Shown: positions 36,393 through 46,345, numbered from the stretch's first letter. The stretch: DNA of 64,000 nucleotides from Lachnospiraceae bacterium (GCA_900168235.1 FUZG01000006.1:62001-126000), one strand, 5' to 3'. The notes: generated from the letters alone by a model not told the origin. Numbers and translations: made by a program.

Positions 36393-37091
36393 ATGAAAAA
36401 AATACTAGCCGGGTTATTGGTCGTATTTGCAGCTCTGGCTGTCATACACGTTGAAGGGCGTGCAGAGAGCAGCAGTAAGTCGGTATCAGACGGATGCGTA
36501 TTTGATAAGGACGACTTAAAATACGAAGTAACCAAGCAGAATAATGTCGAGGTCGCAGGATTCTCAGACAAGGCAAAATCTCACGAAAATCTGATAATCA
36601 GTGAATTTGAAGTTGAAAACGGCGGAAAAAAGTACGCTGTCACAGGTATAAAGGGGTCATCCTTTGTGGGAGACCAGAAGATCAAGGGTGTTTACATCGG
36701 TACTATCGGAAATAAGTATGGAAACACCGGATTTACGATAGGAAGAGAAGCTTTCAGGGACTGCACGGAGCTCTGCAGTGTGAGCATCTTTAAGTCAAAT
36801 ACCGATGTACAGGAAAATGCATTTTCCTTAAACAGAAATAATCTGAACAGCGTCAGGAGTCTCAAGGTCGCATCAGAAAATATTTCTATCAGGACGGGCG
36901 CATTTGCAGGATTTTCTGATGTAGAATTTAGCTGTAAACAGGTGGATTCTATAGAAAAAGAGGCTTTCAGCAGTACCATACAGAATCTGGGGCTTTGGTC
37001 GGATTATAGAAAGACCATTCGTGAAAAACTCACACAGAGCGGAGTGTCTGTAGTGAAAAAGACCTACGAAGCTACAAAGTATGATTTTTAA
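36393..37091 (+). CDS. Secreted BspA-like leucine-rich-repeat (LRR_5-like) protein
   Basis: Function unknown. Signal peptide of about 27 residues (MKKILAGLLVVFAALAVIHV...). The mature protein has LRR_5/BspA-type units, e.g. VTGIKGSSFVGDQKIKGVYI, IGREAFRDCTELCSVSIF and VDSIEKEAFSS, only three or four in total, so it is short for the family. The ATG at 36393 follows GGGGG; the longer in-frame ORF from 36222 overlaps the antiporter gene and has no ribosome binding site. A TTCGCA-17-TATAAT promoter-like pair precedes it. The helicase gene begins 35 bases after its stop, so the two may share a transcript. Confidence 0.7.
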   Translation: MKKILAGLLVVFAALAVIHVEGRAESSSKSVSDGCVFDKDDLKYEVTKQNNVEVAGFSDKAKSHENLIISEFEVENGGKKYAVTGIKGSSFVGDQKIKGVYIGTIGNKYGNTGFTIGREAFRDCTELCSVSIFKSNTDVQENAFSLNRNNLNSVRSLKVASENISIRTGAFAGFSDVEFSCKQVDSIEKEAFSSTIQNLGLWSDYRKTIREKLTQSGVSVVKKTYEATKYDF

Positions 37092-37126
37092 ATCGTTCTT
37101 TTTAGGGTTAAATTGAGGGGAAAAGT

Positions 37127-40100
37127 ATGGGGAATGAGAAGCTTGAGCGTCTGGCAAAGGAACTGCTGGACACCGGAAAAAGAAACAATCTCGTAAATTT
37201 CAAGGACCACAAGGCTTCAACCGCAGAAATCGTCTGCCCTGATGCTGAGACCTTTTTTGAAAAGTGTTTCAGCACCTCGGTCTTTGAAATATACGATCCG
37301 AAGATCACGGACGATGAAGATGAAATCGCGGGCATTGAGGATTCAGAGGTAAATACTGATGAGACCGATGCCCGCAGTATAAAGCGTCAGGAATATATCG
37401 AGCGTTATTCTGCAAAGCTCACAAAAAACAGTCAGATCCTGGTATTCGCACAGGATACAGATCCCATTAAGACAATCAAAAATATTGATAAAAAGGCAGC
37501 ATCACAGCTTGAGGAAACAGGTGTGAATGTTGCCTATATGGCGTTTGGTTTTGTACGGTGGAAGGAAAGTGAAAATTCCGACATCGTGAACCGTGCGCCT
37601 CTTTTGCTGATACCTATTAGATTCAGGAATGAATCTGCGGTTTCGCCGTATTACATCGAACCGCTGGAAGATGAAGTTGTGGTGAATCCCACGTTTCAGT
37701 ACATCCTGAAAGCCCAGTTCGGGATAGAACTGCCGGAATTCCCTGAGGATGAAGGCTTAGCTTCTTATCTTGAAAAGGTTCGGGAGATAGTGTCTAAGCT
37801 CAAGTGGGAAGTGGTATCTGAGTGCAAGATCGGCATTTTTTCCTTTGCAAAGATCAACATGTACCATGATCTCATGGACAATCAGGATATCATCCTTAAG
37901 AATCCAAATGTGCAGAGGTTACTTGGAGAGCATGTTGCTGATGCGGGTGTTGGACCTGCTTCGGTGCCGACAGGTGGAGAAACGAAGAATGAGATCATAG
38001 ACCTGCATACGGTGGTGGATGCTGATTCGAGCCAGATAGAGGCTATCGAAATGGCGAAAGCGGGGCAGAGCTTTGTATTGCAGGGACCTCCCGGAACGGG
38101 AAAGAGCCAGACCATCACGAATATCATTGCAGAGTGCCTGTATGACGGACGTAAAGTCCTGTTCGTGTCTGAAAAGATAGCCGCTCTTAATGTTGTTTAT
38201 GACAAGTTAAAGAAGAACGGATTAGAGGAATTTTGTCTGGAGCTTCACAGCCAGAAGGCAAGTAAAAAGCAGGTAATAGAGGAACTCTGCAAAACGCTGA
38301 AAGCAAGTAAAAGCTCTGTTTCCTCAAAGGCTGATGCGGAAGTCCGGGCAAAGGCAGAAGCGCAGGCACAGCTCGATACCTATGCAGAGGAGCTTCATAA
38401 GCCGATACCCGGTATCAACAGGTCGATGTATCAGCTTTATAATGCCTATTCTGCTCACAGGAACGCGCCTGACATGGAGCCTATACTTACAGGCATTTCG
38501 GCAAAGGATGAAGCATACCTCAATGAAGCCGTGAATCTCCTGAAACAGTACGAGCAGTATGTGCCCTTAGTAGGCGCGGAGTACAGGTCGAATGTGTGGT
38601 ATGGCTTTAAGGGGCAGGACGGCTCATTCGAAGCCCGGAGCAGGTTAAAGCAGAATATTCAGGGGCTCAGCGCGGAAGTTGACAACCTTATAAAAAAGAT
38701 AGAGATATGCGATTCTTCCTACGGTATCGAAACAGGGTCGCTGGACAGAGCGGAGATGTACCAAAAAATGTTTCAGGTGATCTCCGGGACATCTATCCTG
38801 AGACCTAATGCTTTCATGCCTGAAAATCTGAAGATTTTTTCTGACACGGTAAATAAGCTTGCAGAAATATGTACACGGCTTATACCGATAAAGCAGAGGC
38901 TCTCAGATAATTTTGATGACAGAATTTACGCTGTAAACGGCAGTGACTACTATGACAGGCTGACGAAGCTCTATTCAGGATTTTTCAGCAGGCTTTTCAG
39001 TAAGGATTATAAAAACATCCTGGCGGATATCCGTGTCGCTTCAAAGCGTGGAGATAAGATCAGCTATAAAGAAGCCTGCGAGTACATGAAGCTCCTCATG
39101 GATCACCAGTATCTAATGGGGCAGTTTTCTGCTGAGAAAAAGAATATCGCGGATTTGGAGCTTTCTGAGGAACTGACGATAAATATCGACTGGGAGAAGC
39201 TTAAAATTGATGTAGGTATTGTGGGCTCATGCTTTGAAAAGGGCGTGACCGGCGGAAATATCGCATTTATGTCGGATGATAAATTCCGTGCGGAAAAGCC
39301 TGTCCTCGGAAAGCATGCTTCTGACCTTTCGGATTCGCTGAATAAGCTTAGAAGCGGTATCGCAGAGCTTCAGGAGTATTTTGATCCGTCTGTCATTTTC
39401 TTTGGAGGGATGGAACTTCCATATTTATCAGAAAGGCTTAAGAGTTATGAAGGCTCAATAGATAAGCTTCAGAACTGGATCAATTTCAGTATCCTTTTAC
39501 GTCAGCTCGGAGCGCGTGATCTTCTCAGATTTATCGATAAGACCGTGGAGCAAAAAATAGATACTGATAAAATAACAGACACTTATCAGAAGCTATTCTT
39601 CAGGCAGTGGATAAGCCATGTTATGAGTTCGGATCCTGTCTTTGCAGGCTTTACACGGGTATCTCAGGACAGAGCAGTGGAAGTCTTTTCCGAGAAGGAC
39701 AGACTGCAGTTTGAGATAAGTAAAGCAAGGATAAAGGCAGAGCTGTCCGCAAAGAGACCGTCTCTCGACATGATAGCAGGCGGAAGCGCGGTTTCCATAC
39801 TTATCCGTGAGGGAGAAAAGAAACGTAAGCAGAAGAGCATACGAAAGATATTTGAAGAGGCAGGAGAGCTGGTGCAGGTATTAAAGCCCTGCTTCCTCAT
39901 GTCGCCTTTAAGTGTCAGCACATTTTTAAGTGAAAACAGCATAACATTTGATACCGTTGTATTTGATGAGGCTTCCCAGATCTTTCCGCAGGATGCGATC
40001 GGTGCCATATACAGAGGAAAACAGGTTATCGTTGTGGGCGATTCACGGCAGATGCCTCCGAGCAATTTCTTCAACTCTGCGGTTGAGATGGATTCTGATG

Positions 40101-41758
40101 AAGAGGATGTGACAGACTTTGAATCAATTCTTGACCTCTGCTCGGCATCATTCCCGCAGAAGAGGCTCAGATGGCACTACAGGAGCCGTTACGAACAGCT
40201 GATTTCCTACTCAAATAAGAACTTCTACGACAATTCGCTGGTGACATTCCCATCGTCTGTTGTGGATCATGAAGGTGTGGGAGTCGACTATTACCATGTA
40301 GACGGTATTTTTGACAGAAAGAGCCATACAAACAGGGATGAAGCGGCGTATGTAGTGGATCTCGTATTTAAAAATATCGAGCGGTATCCAAACAGAAGTC
40401 TTGGTGTAGTGGCGTTCAGCGTGGCACAGCAGGATGTGATAGATAAGCTCTTAAATAAGAGAAGGCAGGAAGATCCTTCGTATGAGTGGTTCTTTAAGAA
40501 GGATGAGACCGTTAAAGAGCCGTTCTTTATAAAGAATCTGGAAACTGTTCAGGGTGATGAAAGAGATACTATCATTTTCAGCGTGGCATACGGAAGGGAC
40601 AGCGCAGGAAAGCTCCTGCATAATTTCGGACCGCTGAACCGCGTGGGAGGAGAAAGAAGACTCAACGTAGCGGTAACACGTGCGAAGGAAAATATTCAGG
40701 TAGTGTCATCCATGCACCACACGGACATAGATCCGTCAAGGTCAAGTGCAGAAGGCGTTCGTCTCCTTAAAGAGTATCTGGACTATGCAGAAAACGGGGA
40801 TATTGCGCTTTCTCGATCGATAACAGCTGATCCTTTAGAGCAGTCAGACACTGAGTTTGAAATGGAAGTGTACGATTTTCTTAAGGAAAAAGGCTTTGCG
40901 GTTGATGCTCAGGTTGGACGCTGCGGTTTCAGGATAGATGTTGGTATAAGGATGCCGGACAGCGCTGACTATGTGCTTGCTGTTGAGTGTGACGGAGCGG
41001 ATTATCATTCTGAAAAGAATACGAGAGACAGGGACAGGCTCCGTCAGGATATTCTGGAGCGGATGGGATGGAGATTTTACCGCATCTGGTCTACAGACTG
41101 GTTCAGGAATACTGAGATAGAGAAAGAGCGACTTTTTAATGCTGCGACAGAAGCTGTGCATCTCGGTCCGAAGAACAGTCAGACTGTGAAGGAAAGCAGT
41201 GCTGACACCGTGCCGAGCTTTGAGACGGTCATACAGGTGAAGGCAGTATCATTCCCGGAATACAGGGACGTTGATATCGAGAACTTTGGTAATCTCGACC
41301 TTTACAGCAGGCAGGATGTCGTGAAACGGGTAATGGAGGTCGAAGCGCCTGTATCCGAAGAGTATCTCTTACGGCAGATCTCGACCATGTACGGTCGTGA
41401 AAAAGTAACGAGCGTTGTGAAACAGTATTATGAGTCTGATATGCATGGATGCGAGAAAAACGGCATCATAAGGCGGAACGGCTTCATGTATCTCGCGGAT
41501 CAGACTGAATTTAAGCTGAGAGTTCCGGGAGTTAAGCGTGATGTGAAGTACATCGCACCGGAAGAGCTGGCGGCAGGTCTGCATTTCCTTATAGAGCAGA
41601 ATGTCACGGCAGAAAAAGAAGGGCTTTATAAAGCTCTTGCATCCCAACTCGGATTTACCAGAATGGGGGATGCGATATATACTAAGTTTGATGAAGCGCT
41701 GACGCTTCTTCAGGATGTAGATATCAAGGACAATATTTTGTCCCTGAAAGAAAATTGA
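37127..41758 (+). CDS. Large SF1 helicase-nuclease (DUF4011, AAA_11/AAA_12, Vsr-like REase, DUF3320)
   Basis: A 1543-residue cytosolic nucleic-acid enzyme, likely unwinding and cutting DNA. The N-terminus (about 1-270, starting KLERLAKELLDTGKRNNLVN) fits the DUF4011 helicase-associated region. Walker A LQGPPGTGKSQ is near residue 320 and Walker B VVFDEASQIFPQD near 946, with motif III VVGDSRQMPPSNFF, then YRSRYEQLISYSN, TVQGDERDTIIFSVAYG and LNVAVTRAKENIQVVSS. After this comes a PD-(D/E)XK-type nuclease (about 1243-1328) with FRIDVG and LAVECDGADYHS, and a C-terminal DUF3320-like tail. Such proteins occur in defence islands, but a repair role is equally open. GAGGGG precedes the ATG. Two zinc-ribbon membrane genes follow within 16 bases each. 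Confidence 0.88.
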   Translation: MGNEKLERLAKELLDTGKRNNLVNFKDHKASTAEIVCPDAETFFEKCFSTSVFEIYDPKITDDEDEIAGIEDSEVNTDETDARSIKRQEYIERYSAKLTKNSQILVFAQDTDPIKTIKNIDKKAASQLEETGVNVAYMAFGFVRWKESENSDIVNRAPLLLIPIRFRNESAVSPYYIEPLEDEVVVNPTFQYILKAQFGIELPEFPEDEGLASYLEKVREIVSKLKWEVVSECKIGIFSFAKINMYHDLMDNQDIILKNPNVQRLLGEHVADAGVGPASVPTGGETKNEIIDLHTVVDADSSQIEAIEMAKAGQSFVLQGPPGTGKSQTITNIIAECLYDGRKVLFVSEKIAALNVVYDKLKKNGLEEFCLELHSQKASKKQVIEELCKTLKASKSSVSSKADAEVRAKAEAQAQLDTYAEELHKPIPGINRSMYQLYNAYSAHRNAPDMEPILTGISAKDEAYLNEAVNLLKQYEQYVPLVGAEYRSNVWYGFKGQDGSFEARSRLKQNIQGLSAEVDNLIKKIEICDSSYGIETGSLDRAEMYQKMFQVISGTSILRPNAFMPENLKIFSDTVNKLAEICTRLIPIKQRLSDNFDDRIYAVNGSDYYDRLTKLYSGFFSRLFSKDYKNILADIRVASKRGDKISYKEACEYMKLLMDHQYLMGQFSAEKKNIADLELSEELTINIDWEKLKIDVGIVGSCFEKGVTGGNIAFMSDDKFRAEKPVLGKHASDLSDSLNKLRSGIAELQEYFDPSVIFFGGMELPYLSERLKSYEGSIDKLQNWINFSILLRQLGARDLLRFIDKTVEQKIDTDKITDTYQKLFFRQWISHVMSSDPVFAGFTRVSQDRAVEVFSEKDRLQFEISKARIKAELSAKRPSLDMIAGGSAVSILIREGEKKRKQKSIRKIFEEAGELVQVLKPCFLMSPLSVSTFLSENSITFDTVVFDEASQIFPQDAIGAIYRGKQVIVVGDSRQMPPSNFFNSAVEMDSDEEDVTDFESILDLCSASFPQKRLRWHYRSRYEQLISYSNKNFYDNSLVTFPSSVVDHEGVGVDYYHVDGIFDRKSHTNRDEAAYVVDLVFKNIERYPNRSLGVVAFSVAQQDVIDKLLNKRRQEDPSYEWFFKKDETVKEPFFIKNLETVQGDERDTIIFSVAYGRDSAGKLLHNFGPLNRVGGERRLNVAVTRAKENIQVVSSMHHTDIDPSRSSAEGVRLLKEYLDYAENGDIALSRSITADPLEQSDTEFEMEVYDFLKEKGFAVDAQVGRCGFRIDVGIRMPDSADYVLAVECDGADYHSEKNTRDRDRLRQDILERMGWRFYRIWSTDWFRNTEIEKERLFNAATEAVHLGPKNSQTVKESSADTVPSFETVIQVKAVSFPEYRDVDIENFGNLDLYSRQDVVKRVMEVEAPVSEEYLLRQISTMYGREKVTSVVKQYYESDMHGCEKNGIIRRNGFMYLADQTEFKLRVPGVKRDVKYIAPEELAAGLHFLIEQNVTAEKEGLYKALASQLGFTRMGDAIYTKFDEALTLLQDVDIKDNILSLKEN

Positions 41759-41773
41759 TCATAGGAGAAACAA

Positions 41774-42997
41774 ATGGGAGATATCAATTCAAATAACAGA
41801 CCTTCATTTTGCAGTAAATGCGGTGCGAAGCTCAGTAGTTCGGCAGCTTTCTGCCCGAAATGCGGAAATAAGGTTTCAGGAAGTGTGGCTCAGAATCAGA
41901 TCCCGACGGTAAATGAGCCGTCAGGAAAGTCTAAGGTAGGCAGTAAGACAGTTCTCTTACCTGTGATAATTGTTGCGGTGATCGTTTTTGTAATTGTAGC
42001 TGTAGGCGGAGTGCTGATCGCAGTAAATTTTGACTCCATAAAAGAGAATCTCTTTAGCTCTTCTGTGAAGAAAGAAGCGGTTATCGACGATGATGACGAT
42101 CATCATGGTAAGGATGATGAGGATGAGGGAAGTACGGAGGAGTATTCTGACGTAAGTACAGAGAGCTCCGAAGAGTATCCGGCAGATGAAAAAACAGATG
42201 ATACCATTGCTGATGCAGGTCCTCTCACAGAGAGTGATATAGATATGTCTGAGCTCAACATGCTTTTTGACGTGATCTCTTATGACCCGGAGAACATAAG
42301 CGATAAAAAGGGCAGTTTCCCCTGGAGCTTTTTCTGCTATTCATCACAGTACAGGGATAGGATCGCTTCTAAATATGACGTCGAAAATAAAGAATGGATG
42401 ACGGTAATGAGCGTTGAAGACGCAAAGGATCTCATGCTCAATTCTATCGGCTCCGATGATCTGTCTGAGATCGAGGAACGTGTCGAGGGTGATTACTGCT
42501 ATATAAAGAACGGAGAGCTCTATTCAACAACTCCCGATACAGGTGATATGTGGTATGGAGATGCAGTCATTACGGATTACAGGATCACTTCTGACGGAGA
42601 TCTGTGGGTGTCAGGATACCGCGAGGAAGGATGCTTCACGGAAACATGGCGTCATGAGATAGAGGCATATTTTAAGAAAAATCCTGAAAGCGTATGGAGC
42701 GGACTGACTCTTGAGTATGCGTATGAGCTGAATGAGACTCACTACCTACTTCCGGAAGCACAGACCAGAAACTACTACCGCGACGAAGTTGATTTTTCTG
42801 CTGAGTACGCAAGGCTTGCAAGAAATGAAATCTATGCCCGTCACGGCAGGATCTTTAAGGATCAGGCGCTTCAGGAATATTTCGACCAGCAGTCATGGTA
42901 CGAGGGAACAGTGGAAGAAGTACCGGAGACGGAATTAAACGAATACGAAAAGAACAATATTGAGTTAATGGCTTCGATTGAAAAAGAGATGCAGTGA
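41774..42997 (+). CDS. Zinc-ribbon, single-pass membrane protein with C-terminal YARHG domain
   Basis: Function unknown. An N-terminal cytosolic zinc ribbon CSKCGAKL/CPKCGNKV (residues about 13-35), one transmembrane segment (about 57-80: VLLPVIIVAVIVFVIVAVGG), an acidic, Ser/Glu/Asp-rich spacer, a region of about 200 residues without recognisable motif, and a C-terminal YARHG domain (ARNEIYARHGRIFKD ... YFDQQSWYEG) expected outside the membrane. The gene starts 15 bases after the helicase-nuclease and 14 bases before the next zinc-ribbon gene, so the three are probably co-transcribed. Confidence 0.8.
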   Translation: MGDINSNNRPSFCSKCGAKLSSSAAFCPKCGNKVSGSVAQNQIPTVNEPSGKSKVGSKTVLLPVIIVAVIVFVIVAVGGVLIAVNFDSIKENLFSSSVKKEAVIDDDDDHHGKDDEDEGSTEEYSDVSTESSEEYPADEKTDDTIADAGPLTESDIDMSELNMLFDVISYDPENISDKKGSFPWSFFCYSSQYRDRIASKYDVENKEWMTVMSVEDAKDLMLNSIGSDDLSEIEERVEGDYCYIKNGELYSTTPDTGDMWYGDAVITDYRITSDGDLWVSGYREEGCFTETWRHEIEAYFKKNPESVWSGLTLEYAYELNETHYLLPEAQTRNYYRDEVDFSAEYARLARNEIYARHGRIFKDQALQEYFDQQSWYEGTVEEVPETELNEYEKNNIELMASIEKEMQ

Positions 42998-43011
42998 AAG
43001 GAAGGGACTGA

Positions 43012-44217
43012 ATGGAATTAGAAAATCGTAAGTTCGCATACTGCGTGAAATGCGGAGCTAAGGTCGATTCATCAACAAAATTTTGTCCTGATTGCGGAAC
43101 TCCCATAGAGGTTCCGGGAAACAGTATCCAGTATAAAAACGATACGAAAAGCTCGGCAGTGGTGATAGCAGTCATTGCGCTGCTTGTCCTGGCAATGGTG
43201 GTCATTATCGGTTTTGTGTTTATTAAGAGCTATGGATTCATAGCGGACAAGGCGAATACGATTGTTCAGGAAAAGATCGAGAACATCGAAAAAGAGCCTG
43301 ATGATCGGGGAGTACGTGATACCGAGCAGGTAGTGGAAAGAGCTACGGAGGAAGCGTCTACTGAGGAGCCCCAGACCACAGAGGGAAGCGGTGAGCTTCC
43401 GACTGAAACGGAAGTCAGGGCATGCCTTGACCGCTTCCGTGACTGGAGCGGAACTCATATGCTGGCGACTCAGGTGGATATCTTCGGACTTGATGTACAG
43501 TCTGCGGTTCCCATGGCAATGGCTTACGTATCATATGATCACAGTAAGTATGAATATGATGAGACGGGATGCAGCCTCGTGATCCCGAATGAAGATATCG
43601 AAGATGGAATGGAAGAGCTTTTCGGCAGGAAGTTCGATCTCGATGACTATGAAGTAAACAGCAAGGAATACATGGTGGACAGAAGCGGACAGGACGCATT
43701 TCTCATGAAAATGGGTGACTGGGGCGACACTTATCCCATGTATGATATCAACAGCATTGAGGAAGGTGACACGGAGGGTACATTTACGATAAATGCTGAG
43801 TACTATCCCTGGAGCGACCCTGACAATGCAAGGTGGGACAGATACACCATGGTTGCTTCCTATGAATGTGAGATCGCAGAGGATTCGCCGAACGGTTTCT
43901 ATATAACAAATGTTATATACATGTGCTCTGATCTGGAAGGAACATCAGGAAGTACGACAGAGTCTAAAGGACCTTACCTTGACAGCGAGCTCATCGACAT
44001 GGCAACGAGGTACTATGTTGAGAAGCATGAGTTAAAGCCTCCGTATGTGGAGATCGATCACAGGGACGGAAACGAAGTCATGATCCAGCTATACGAGATC
44101 ATTGATAACGGAGATGAGTCTCACATAGCCACATGGGACTGGTTCACCATCGACAGGACTACAGGCAAGGGCGAGGATGTGCTTGGGAATCCGATTGACC
44201 TCACGGAAGTGGAATAA
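43012..44217 (+). CDS. Zinc-ribbon, single-pass membrane protein
   Basis: Function unknown. Same plan as its upstream neighbour: zinc ribbon CVKCGAKV/CPDCGTPI at the N-terminus, one transmembrane segment (about 50-72), a Glu/Thr-rich spacer, and a large domain beyond the membrane. It lacks the YARHG motif and the two C-terminal regions are not obviously similar, so this is shared architecture rather than simple duplication. GGAAGGG precedes the start. It is the last gene of the probable helicase operon. Confidence 0.75.
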   Translation: MELENRKFAYCVKCGAKVDSSTKFCPDCGTPIEVPGNSIQYKNDTKSSAVVIAVIALLVLAMVVIIGFVFIKSYGFIADKANTIVQEKIENIEKEPDDRGVRDTEQVVERATEEASTEEPQTTEGSGELPTETEVRACLDRFRDWSGTHMLATQVDIFGLDVQSAVPMAMAYVSYDHSKYEYDETGCSLVIPNEDIEDGMEELFGRKFDLDDYEVNSKEYMVDRSGQDAFLMKMGDWGDTYPMYDINSIEEGDTEGTFTINAEYYPWSDPDNARWDRYTMVASYECEIAEDSPNGFYITNVIYMCSDLEGTSGSTTESKGPYLDSELIDMATRYYVEKHELKPPYVEIDHRDGNEVMIQLYEIIDNGDESHIATWDWFTIDRTTGKGEDVLGNPIDLTEVE

Positions 44218-44372
44218 GTATATTCGGCAAAAAAATGGATTAACGCGAGTGAAAAGTAACACATATTTCTGTACAAAAATTGGCACTATTATTTTGTCGT
44301 AAACCCTTATTTTTTCGGGAATGATGACGATACTAAAGGTGAGGGAGCTGAACACAAAATGAGGTGAAGCAT

Positions 44373-44795
44373 ATGGATTACAAGGATGTAAACACACTTC
44401 GGGTGCCTTTAGAAAGTGTTGAAAATTATCTGGAATCAAGAGAAAGGTTTCTCAGCCGGGTAGTATTTGAGTATCATTCCAGAATAAGATGCAGTATCCT
44501 TCTGGAAAACGGCTATCACAGGGAGGTCGATGTTGACTTTTACCACGAGCGGTATTCGTCAGCATGGTCTTCAGAAGAGAGTCATGAGACGCTTTCGCAG
44601 TGGATCAGGGAGTATTCAGGAAAGAACTTTGAACTGAATATGATGATGAGTGATTGTGAAGTTGAGCTAAGTAACACAGATATCAAGATCACGTATATGT
44701 ATCAGTACCCTCAGAAAGTAGAATTTGGCAGTATGAATGAGTTCAATGAGCACTGGAACTCCATGCTCAGTTTTAAGAGGTTCATTTATTACTGA
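44373..44795 (+). CDS. Hypothetical protein, 140 residues
   Basis: I do not recognise this protein. It is soluble, without a signal peptide or membrane segment, and rich in acidic and aromatic residues (MDYKDVNTLRVPLESVENYL at the start, KRFIYY at the end). The ATG at 44373 has GAGGTG six bases upstream. It is 155 bases from the zinc-ribbon gene and has its own terminator. The leader, 44218-44372, is A/T-rich with no clear structure. Confidence 0.6.
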   Translation: MDYKDVNTLRVPLESVENYLESRERFLSRVVFEYHSRIRCSILLENGYHREVDVDFYHERYSSAWSSEESHETLSQWIREYSGKNFELNMMMSDCEVELSNTDIKITYMYQYPQKVEFGSMNEFNEHWNSMLSFKRFIYY

Positions 44796-44828
44796 TGCTG
44801 TGTCATCAGGTAAAATACGGGGTTATAC

Positions 44829-44862
44829 AAGGAACCGTTCCTTTGCGGGATCGGTTCCTTTT
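44829..44862 (+). terminator. Terminator after the 140-residue hypothetical gene
   Basis: AAGGAACCG pairs with CGGTTCCTT, followed by TT and an A-rich tail. The arms resemble the GGAACC/GGTTCC stem at 46310. Confidence 0.7.
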
Positions 44863-44929
44863 CAAAATGTCAGGGTGTATAATATAGAACGTTTGTAAAA
44901 ATTACCTGTTTATTTTCGGAGGATTTGTA

Positions 44930-46246
44930 ATGAAATCATACTTAAAAATGTCCAGAGAAGAACTCGCTTCTGAGATCCAGACACTTCGTGCTGAGTACAA
45001 AAAGTATCAGGCAATGGATCTGAATCTGGATATGAGCCGTGGAAAGCCGTGCAGAGAGCAGCTTGATCTGTCAATGGCGATGATGGATGCGCTTAATTCT
45101 GAAGCGGATCTTTCGTGCGAAGATGGAACAGACTGCCGTAATTACGGTGTGCTTGAAGGAATCTGGGAGGCAAGAGTCCTGATCGCAGATATGATGGAAA
45201 ACAATCCCGATAATGTTCTTTTATATGGAAATTCATCCCTGAACGTTATGTATGATCAGATCGCGCGTTCATTCACACATGGTGTTATGGGAAATACTCC
45301 CTGGTGTAAGCTTGATAAGGTGAAGTGGCTCTGTCCTGTGCCGGGTTATGACAGACACTTTGGTATCACAGAGTACTTTGGTATCGAGATGATCCCTGTT
45401 CCCATGAGCCCGAACGGCCCTGATATGGACATGATCGAAAAGCTTGTTGCAGAGGATGAGGCTATCAAGGGTATCTGGTGTGTTCCGAAGTATTCCAATC
45501 CTCAGGGATACTCATACAATGACGAGACAGTTAGAAGATTTGCCCGCCTTAAGCCTGCTGCAAAGGATTTCAGAATTTACTGGGATAATGCATACGGCGT
45601 TCATCATCTGTATGACAAAAATCAGGATTATCTCATTGAGATCCTCGCAGAATGTAAGAGAGCCGGAAATCCTGATCTCGTTTACAAGTTCTCTTCAACA
45701 TCAAAGATCACTTTCCCGGGAAGCGGTATAGCAGCTCTCGCCACAAGTGCAAATAACCTTGAGGATGTAAAGAAACAGCTTTCTCATCAGACTATCGGTC
45801 ATGACAAGGTAAACCAGCTCCGTCACGTAAGATTTTTCGGAGATATCCACGGTATGATAGAGCACATGCGCAAGCATGCAGCTGTTATCCGTCCTAAGTT
45901 TGAGGCAGTTGAGCAGATTTTTGCGCAGAACCTTGAAGGACTTGAGATCGCATCATGGACAAAGCCGAATGGCGGATACTTTATCAGCTTTGATGGTCTT
46001 GACGGAACAGCAAAGGCGATAATCGACAGAGCAAAGAAAGCCGGTGTAAAGATGACTCCGGCAGGATCCACATGGCCTTATCACAAAGATCCTCATGACA
46101 ACAATATCCGTATCGCGCCTACATATCCGCCTACGGAAGAGCTGAAGACAGCAGCAAAGCTCTTTACAGTATGTGTAAGACTTGTAAGTGCTGAGAAGCT
46201 GTACGGAAAAACTGATGACAAGAAAGCTGTGAAGGTTGAAAAATAA
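44930..46246 (+). CDS. PLP-dependent aminotransferase (Aminotran_MocR / aspartate aminotransferase-like)
   Basis: A fold-type I aminotransferase of 438 residues. The pyridoxal-phosphate lysine is K259 in SSTSKITFPGSG; other landmarks are MSRGKPCREQLDLS, YGNSSLNVMYD, the conserved CVPKYSNPQGYSY and the cofactor-binding Asp in IYWDNAYGVHHLY. The family (PF12897-like) is annotated in Firmicutes as aspartate or aromatic aminotransferase; the donor amino acid cannot be read from the sequence. The ATG follows TCGGAGGA. A TATAAT at 44878 with a weak -35 could be its promoter. Confidence 0.9.
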   Translation: MKSYLKMSREELASEIQTLRAEYKKYQAMDLNLDMSRGKPCREQLDLSMAMMDALNSEADLSCEDGTDCRNYGVLEGIWEARVLIADMMENNPDNVLLYGNSSLNVMYDQIARSFTHGVMGNTPWCKLDKVKWLCPVPGYDRHFGITEYFGIEMIPVPMSPNGPDMDMIEKLVAEDEAIKGIWCVPKYSNPQGYSYNDETVRRFARLKPAAKDFRIYWDNAYGVHHLYDKNQDYLIEILAECKRAGNPDLVYKFSSTSKITFPGSGIAALATSANNLEDVKKQLSHQTIGHDKVNQLRHVRFFGDIHGMIEHMRKHAAVIRPKFEAVEQIFAQNLEGLEIASWTKPNGGYFISFDGLDGTAKAIIDRAKKAGVKMTPAGSTWPYHKDPHDNNIRIAPTYPPTEELKTAAKLFTVCVRLVSAEKLYGKTDDKKAVKVEK

Positions 46247-46269
46247 CATTTAAATCTGCACTGCAAATT

Positions 46270-46305
46270 CACTAGGTTCGACAAAACCTCGCTAAGTGCT
46301 CTGCA
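46270..46305 (-). repeat. Third copy of the dispersed imperfect-palindrome repeat (inverted)
   Basis: Contains ACCTCGCTAAGTGCTC, the exact reverse complement of 19041-19056. It lies just after the aminotransferase stop and before a hairpin. See 19038-19124 for the other copies. Confidence 0.6.
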
Positions 46306-46309
46306 CAAG

Positions 46310-46345
46310 AGAAGCGGAACCCGGGACTGTCCAGGTTCCGCTTCT
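46310..46345. terminator. Hairpin between converging aminotransferase and flavin reductase genes
   Basis: AGAAGCGGAACC pairs perfectly with GGTTCCGCTTCT. There is no T run on either side (ATATATATA follows), so a barrier between converging transcripts is as likely as a classic terminator. Confidence 0.5.

Noticed and set aside
37127-41758. Assignment of the helicase-nuclease to a named phage-defence system
   Set aside because: The domains are suggestive, but I cannot match the set of neighbours to a specific described system.
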